A DNA stretch of 44,461 bases, taken from positions 1 to 44,461 of the forward strand of contig NZ_JAELUG010000050.1 of the NCBI RefSeq assembly GCF_016429255.1, given 5' to 3'. The DNA comes from Rhizobium sp. ASV8. GTDB taxonomy: Bacteria > Pseudomonadota > Alphaproteobacteria > Rhizobiales > Rhizobiaceae. Below are positions 40,561-44,461 of the stretch, piece by piece. A program made the translations under genes and the position numbers. Numbering within the stretch: the first letter of the stretch is position 1; each line of letters begins with the position of its first letter. Under the pieces are notes generated by a model. That model saw only the letters and a list, made by a program, of their open reading frames with translations, ran no database searches and had not been told where the DNA came from.

Positions 40561-41135
40561 GCCTGTGGCAGTGCTTTCACGAACTGCTTCACCGTCTCCA
40601 GAACTTCGTTCGAAAGCGCCTCGTCGTTCGCCACACGCGCAAGGCCGAGCGCGCCGGTCATGAGACAGGAGGCGATAATTGCCTTGCGTCTGGCTTCGGC
40701 GGTCTCAGGCTCAGGCATACGCGCCGCCATGGTCTCGAAATTCCTTCGCAAGCCTTCAGTCGCCACTGCGCGAACCGCATCGCTGCTCCGCGCCATATCT
40801 GCCGTCAGCGCCGCATAGGCGCAGCCCTCGCCGCAGTGATCCCGGTGACGTTCGCTAAGGTAGCCGTCGACATAGTCGTTTAGCGATATGCTTTCGGGGG
40901 CAATTCCCTGCTCCTCCTGCTGCCGCCGCCACGATCCGATTGCCGATTCCATGGCTTCCGCCACAAGTTCGTCGCGGGAGCCGAAATGCTTGTAGAAGCC
41001 ACCGACTGTCAGACCCGCCTCCTTCATCAGATCGGCGACGCCAATTCCTTCCAATCCTTCCTCACGCAGACGCTTGGCAGCGAGTTTGACGATGCGTTCA
41101 TGCGTCTTCTGCTTTTCCAGTTGCGAGCGGCCCAT
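40554..41135 (-). CDS. TetR-family transcriptional regulator
   Basis: The 193-residue protein starts at ATG 41135 with AAAGGAT upstream. The N-terminal helix-turn-helix is THERIVKLAAKRLREEGLEGIGVADLMKEAGLTVGGFYKHFGSRDEL, the NemR/YcdC-like variant with V-G-G-F-Y-K-H-F. The C-terminal helical domain senses a ligand and has cysteines (H-C-G-E-G-C-A-Y, Cys about 107 and 111), which could allow redox or electrophile sensing. It is divergent from the SDR gene, with two operators between them. Confidence 0.92.
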   Translation of the reverse strand: MGRSQLEKQKTHERIVKLAAKRLREEGLEGIGVADLMKEAGLTVGGFYKHFGSRDELVAEAMESAIGSWRRQQEEQGIAPESISLNDYVDGYLSERHRDHCGEGCAYAALTADMARSSDAVRAVATEGLRRNFETMAARMPEPETAEARRKAIIASCLMTGALGLARVANDEALSNEVLETVKQFVKALPQAK

Positions 41136-41167
41136 CGAAAATCCTTTCGTGCCCGGCTTGACAAAAT

Positions 41168-41207
41168 GGATTACGATCATAATCCTTATAGATAACGATC
41201 ATAATCC
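41168..41207. promoter_or_regulatory. Two operators for the TetR regulator
   Basis: The site GGATTACGATCATAATCC (41168-41185) is a perfect GGATTA-N6-TAATCC palindrome. A second copy at 41190-41207 differs at two positions. Their centres are 22 bp apart, two helical turns. They lie between the divergent tetR and SDR genes. Confidence 0.8.
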
Positions 41208-41240
41208 AGATCGTGACGAAAGCCAACAGGAGCTACGAAC

Positions 41241-42017
41241 ATGCGTCTCAAGAACAAGGTCGCCGTCATCACTGGCGGAAACAGCGGTATCGGGCTTGCC
41301 ACAGCCCGCCTCTTCCTCGCCGAAGGCGCCAAAGTGGCCATAACAGGCCGCAACGCGAAAACACTGGCTGCAGCGGCAGAAGAACTCGGCGATGGCGTCC
41401 TGGCATTGCAGGCAGACACGACCGACATCCCGGCGATGGAAAAGGCATTTGCCGAGGCCGCCGAAAAGCTTGGAAAATTCGATGTCGTCTTCGCCAACGC
41501 CGGAATTGCCGGAGAAACCCCACTCGGCAAGACCACGCTTGAGCAGTTCGAAACCATCGTGCGCATCAATTTCACCGGCGTCTTCTTCACCGTGCAAGCG
41601 GCTTTGCCGCACCTGAACGACGGCGGTTCGGTGATCCTCAACGGCTCGGTCCATGCCGTCCTCGGCATCCCCGGCGCCTCGGCCTATGCCGGCACCAAGG
41701 GCGCCGTTCGCGCCATGACGCGCAATCTCGCGTCCGAACTTGCACCGCGCGGCATCCGCGTCAACCAGGTGACGCCTGGCGCCACCAAGACGCCGATCTG
41801 GGATCCACGCGCCGCCACGCCGGAAGCTTTGGACGCGCTGCAGACCCGCTATGGCAATATGAGCCCGCTTGGCCGCATGAGCGAAGCCGACGAGATCGCC
41901 AAGGCTGCGCTCTATTTCGCCTCCGACGATTCCGCCAACGTCACGGCCATCGAAATCACGGTTGACGGCGGCGCCATCAACGCTCCATCCGGCGCAAAAA
42001 TGTTTCGCGCGGCTTGA
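41241..42017 (+). CDS. Short-chain dehydrogenase/reductase under TetR control
   Basis: The 258-residue protein has the cofactor motif TGGNSGIG (11-18), N-A-G at about 86-88, catalytic Ser136, Tyr149 and Lys153 (Y-A-G-T-K), and the C-terminal V-D-G-G. It is a classical SDR, like glucose/3-oxoacyl reductases. The N-terminal G-R-N-A-K region suggests NADP(H) preference. The substrate is not evident. The divergent TetR regulator and its operators suggest it is induced by a toxic or electrophilic compound. Confidence 0.9.
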   Translation: MRLKNKVAVITGGNSGIGLATARLFLAEGAKVAITGRNAKTLAAAAEELGDGVLALQADTTDIPAMEKAFAEAAEKLGKFDVVFANAGIAGETPLGKTTLEQFETIVRINFTGVFFTVQAALPHLNDGGSVILNGSVHAVLGIPGASAYAGTKGAVRAMTRNLASELAPRGIRVNQVTPGATKTPIWDPRAATPEALDALQTRYGNMSPLGRMSEADEIAKAALYFASDDSANVTAIEITVDGGAINAPSGAKMFRAA

Positions 42018-42062
42018 GCGCGAGCGAAAATACAACCAGCCATCGATTTGAATGAGTATTAT

Positions 42063-42093
42063 GGGCCGCCAAAGCCATTGCGAGAGGCGGCCC
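42063..42093. terminator. Hairpin between convergent genes
   Basis: GGGCCGCC (42063-42070) pairs perfectly with GGCGGCCC (42086-42093) with a 15-nt loop. It has no T tract, so termination is uncertain. It lies between the SDR and HlyU-family genes. Confidence 0.45.
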
Positions 42094-42129
42094 TGCGATC
42101 AGGCGGGCACGAAAGAAACCCGCTGACAA

Positions 42130-42468
42130 TCAGACCTGGCGAACCTTTTCGCCATCGCCAAACAGAGACGGGCCGTTCTGATCGATGATCTGCTGCGCCT
42201 TGCGGAAGGTCGATTCCACGGCATCGTCCGATGAGGTGAACACATCGGCGCGGATGAAATTGCGCACCAGTATCTCGCCGTTCACGTCCTTCTCGATCCG
42301 CCCCATGAGGCGGAACTGGTTACCCTCGCGCTGCGGGGTCGCATGGATCGTGCAGCCAGCATGAACCTGCGGCTCTGCGCTCACCGTAGAGCCGCCGGAT
42401 TTCTCAGCGCCCGGCTGTGCCGCGCCACCGGTGAAAATCGAGATGATATTTGAAAAGAACGAAGCCAT
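42130..42468 (-). CDS. HlyU-family protein
   Basis: The 112-residue protein starts at ATG 42468. The N-terminus (M-A-S-F-F-S-N-I-I-S-I-F) is hydrophobic and is followed by a Gly/Ala-rich linker. The HlyU-type core has Y/H-x-G-C-T-I-H-A-T-P-Q-R-E-G-x-Q-F-R-L-M-G-R-I and the end F-I-R-A-D-V-F-T-S-S-D-D-A-V-E-S-T-F-R-K-A-Q-Q-I-I-D-Q. In Vibrio, proteins given this name act as virulence regulators. Rhizobial members are of unknown role and lack a clear helix-turn-helix. Confidence 0.8.
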   Translation of the reverse strand: MASFFSNIISIFTGGAAQPGAEKSGGSTVSAEPQVHAGCTIHATPQREGNQFRLMGRIEKDVNGEILVRNFIRADVFTSSDDAVESTFRKAQQIIDQNGPSLFGDGEKVRQV

Positions 42469-42505
42469 GGATCGCCTTTAGCATGAAGGTTGCAAGCTCG
42501 CAAAG

Positions 42506-43756
42506 TCAAATGATCAGGTTTGCCAGGATCTCGTTTTCGGTGATGTCCTCATAGCCCATGCCGGAGCTTTCGAAATTGGCGATAAGCTGTTTGAAATTAT
42601 CCGGATTCTTCGTCTCGATGCCGATCAGAATGGAGCCGAAATTGCGGGCGCTCTTCTTCAGATATTCGAAACGGGAAATGTCATCCTCGGGGCCGAGCAT
42701 GTTGAGGAAATCGCGAAGCGCGCCGGGGCGCTGCGCCAGACGCAGGATGAAGTATTTTTTCAAGCCCGCGTAGCGCATGGCGCGCTCCTTGACGTCGGGC
42801 AGACGCTCGAAATCGAAATTGCCGCCGGAGACGACAGCAACGATCGTTTTGCCGCGAATGCTGTCGCGGTCGAGCTTTTCCAGCGCCGTGATGGCCAGCG
42901 CGCCGGCCGGCTCCAGCACCACGCCCTCGACATTCAGCATATCGGTGATCGTGACGCAGATGGCGTTTTCCTCGATGAGCTGGACCTGGTCGGCCGAAAA
43001 GCCCTTCAGGGCGGCGAAATTCAAATCGCCGATACGCCCGACGGCGGCGCCATCGACAAAATTGTCCACCTTGGTCAGCGTAACGACCTGCCCTGCCTCG
43101 ATACTGCGGCGCAGGCTGGGCGCACCGGCGGGTTCCGCGAAGGTGAACGCTTCGCGGGCAACCGTGCCGGCAAAATAGCCGGTGATCCCTGCTGCAAGAC
43201 CGCCGCCGCCGACGGGTAGAAGGATGCGATCGGCTACGACGCCATCGGGCAATTGTTCTGCGATTTCGGCCGCAACGGTCGCCTGCCCTTCGATGATATC
43301 GGCATGATCGAAAGGCGGCACCATGACGCCGTCAATACGCTCAACATGCTCGCGCGCCGCCTGATAGCATTGATCGAAGAAATCGCCGAAGAGCTTTATG
43401 GTGATGAACTCGCCGCCGAAGATACGGGTCTTGTCGATCTTCTGCTGCGGCGTGGTGACGGGCATGTAGACCACGCCCGGCACGCCGAAATGGCGGCAGA
43501 CGAAAGCAAAGCCCTGGGCGTGATTGCCGGCGGATGCGCAAACGAAGGTCTTTCCCGTGCCACCCTCGGCAATCACCTTGCGGAAAAAATTGAAGGCGCC
43601 GCGGATCTTATAGGAACGCACCGGCGTCAGATCTTCGCGCTTCAGCCAGATATCGGCGCCATAACGGGCAGAGAGGTGCTCGTTCAGCTGCAGCGGCGTT
43701 GCGGGAAAAAGGCCACGCATGGCCTCGGTTGCTTCGAGAACAGTCTGTTTGTCCAC
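42506..43756 (-). CDS. ilvA: Threonine ammonia-lyase (threonine dehydratase)
   Basis: The 416-residue protein starts at GTG 43756. It has the PLP lysine Lys50 (R-S-Y-K-I-R-G-A-F-N-F), the substrate/phosphate loop A-S-A-G-N-H-A-Q-G and V-G-G-G-G-L-A-A-G. A single C-terminal ACT-like regulatory domain (about 330-416, K-K-Y-F-I-L-R-L-A-Q-R-P-G-A-L) follows. It converts threonine to 2-oxobutanoate, the first step to isoleucine. The length fits the shorter biosynthetic form, with one regulatory domain, rather than the 514-residue E. coli enzyme. It is 37 bp upstream of the HlyU-family gene on the same strand. Confidence 0.92.
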   Translation of the reverse strand: MDKQTVLEATEAMRGLFPATPLQLNEHLSARYGADIWLKREDLTPVRSYKIRGAFNFFRKVIAEGGTGKTFVCASAGNHAQGFAFVCRHFGVPGVVYMPVTTPQQKIDKTRIFGGEFITIKLFGDFFDQCYQAAREHVERIDGVMVPPFDHADIIEGQATVAAEIAEQLPDGVVADRILLPVGGGGLAAGITGYFAGTVAREAFTFAEPAGAPSLRRSIEAGQVVTLTKVDNFVDGAAVGRIGDLNFAALKGFSADQVQLIEENAICVTITDMLNVEGVVLEPAGALAITALEKLDRDSIRGKTIVAVVSGGNFDFERLPDVKERAMRYAGLKKYFILRLAQRPGALRDFLNMLGPEDDISRFEYLKKSARNFGSILIGIETKNPDNFKQLIANFESSGMGYEDITENEILANLII

Positions 43757-44155
43757 GGCTTATCCGTCCTTCTTCAATAAGCCCCCGCTATGACACAGGA
43801 AACATGACCAAAGAAAGCCTGTTTATACCGCTTTCGGACCTGCGAGCGCGATATAGCTGCCACTTACGAGCAGTTAACTATTTATGCCTCTGACAGCGGA
43901 AATCCTAAAATCTGCGAGTTGACAGCAAAGCTCCCCCTGCGTCCAATATGACACAGCCATCATGATGATGGTCAGAGGCCCGCCCCAACACCGATCCGTC
44001 GGCGCAGGCGGGCTTCGCCTGAGCCTATCCAACGCCTTCAGGAGCCGCTGCGGCGTCATGGGATATAAATAGGCGTGCTGCTGGCATATAACTCAGCTCG
44101 TCTTGAAAAACATTTCCTTGACTGAATCGCTCAAGTGCTTGAAGGGAAAAAGCAC
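43757..44155. other. Intergenic region between ilvA and tRNA-Leu
   Basis: I see no supported gene. Short open frames lack good start sites. The segment should contain the promoters of ilvA (minus) and tRNA-Leu (plus). I see no leader peptide rich in branched-chain residues, so attenuation of ilvA is not indicated. Confidence 0.5.
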
Positions 44156-44241
44156 GCGGACGTGGCGAAACTGGTAGACGCAAGGGACTTAAAATCCCTC
44201 GACCTTTGGTTGTACGGGTTCGACCCCCGTCGTCCGCACCA
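44156..44241 (+). tRNA. tRNA-Leu (TAA)
   Basis: The acceptor GCGGACG pairs with CGTCCGC (44231-44237), followed by A and CCA. The anticodon stem AGGGA/TCCCT encloses CTTAAAA with anticodon TAA at 44190-44192. The long variable arm of a class II tRNA is present. A weak hairpin AGGCGC/GCGCCT follows at 44273-44294. Confidence 0.95.
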
Positions 44242-44319
44242 AAATCGAATTCCACTGTTATGGAATCGATAAAGGCGCAGCTTTCGCCGCGCCTCTCTCA
44301 TCAATATGCAGAATTCGAA

Positions 44320-44461
44320 TTAGGCCGTCAGCTTGGCAGCAATCTTGGCGACGTGGGCGCCCTGGTATTTTGCTGCTTCCAGCTCGATTTCCGAAGGCTG
44401 GCGCGAGCCGTCGCCGTTGGTGATCGTGGAGGCGCCGTAGGGCGAGCCGCCCTTGACTTCT
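44320..44461 (-). CDS. wrbA: NAD(P)H:quinone oxidoreductase WrbA, 3' end only
   Basis: The last 46 codons of a minus-strand gene are visible, ending at TAA 44320-44322. The peptide G-G-S-P-Y-G-A-S-T-I-T-N-G-D-G-S-R-Q-P-S, then A-K-Y-Q-G-A-H-V-A-K, is the conserved WrbA C-terminus, which includes residues of the FMN/quinone pocket. The N-terminal part lies beyond the window. Confidence 0.9.
   Translation of the reverse strand, partial: EVKGGSPYGASTITNGDGSRQPSEIELEAAKYQGAHVAKIAAKLTA

Overview
The window is a stretch of an alphaproteobacterial chromosome, most likely Rhizobium or a close relative. The evidence is a RopA-type Rhizobiales porin, a full ugp glycerol-3-phosphate uptake system, rhizobial-style small secreted proteins, a palindromic intergenic repeat of a kind I recall from Rhizobiales, and GC-rich codon use. 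I cannot name the species.

The left quarter (948-12513) is an integrated element of about 11.5 kb inside the 3' end of a tRNA-Cys gene. A perfect 47-bp repeat of the tRNA 3' half bounds it (948-994 and 12467-12513). It carries a tyrosine integrase next to the right end, an Arc-type ribbon-helix-helix regulator, a small excisionase/AlpA-like DNA-binding protein, a putative replication protein with a nearby 12-bp iteron-like array, and a head module consisting of a prohead protease fused to a major capsid protein plus a possible head-tail connector. It also carries a tail tape-measure gene, a truncated gpU-like tail gene, three tandem paralogous small genes and an AT-rich membrane-protein gene. 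No terminase, portal, sheath/tube, baseplate or lysis gene is recognisable. It is therefore either a decayed prophage or a phage-satellite-like island. The two ends share oppositely oriented ACGCAACA repeats that look like integrase arm sites.

To the right lies ordinary chromosome. At 12.8-16.9 kb are a DUF883 protein, two GNAT acetyltransferases and an ABC exporter. At 17.7-21.7 kb are the RopA porin with a strong terminator, two small secreted basic or His-rich proteins, a DoxX-like membrane protein, tRNA-Asn, a small membrane protein and a sugar O-acetyltransferase. At 22.0-26.7 kb is ugpBAE, with ugpC inverted and facing it. Photolyase and a short-chain dehydrogenase follow at 27.0-29.3 kb.

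At 29.6-33.4 kb a co-directional cluster joins cysteine synthase, an alanyl-tRNA editing protein and mercaptopyruvate sulfurtransferase with a GNAT protein and a DUF1203 protein. This suggests linked sulfur-amino-acid metabolism. Alanine dehydrogenase and a divergent Lrp/AsnC regulator follow, then a nuclease/phosphatase-family protein, a PilZ protein and a Tat-exported CpdB-type nucleotidase. Two regulator-target pairs come next: LysR with an azoreductase, and TetR with a short-chain dehydrogenase. Both have clear operator-like palindromes in the shared intergenic region. The window ends with a HlyU-family protein, threonine ammonia-lyase, tRNA-Leu and the 3' end of wrbA.
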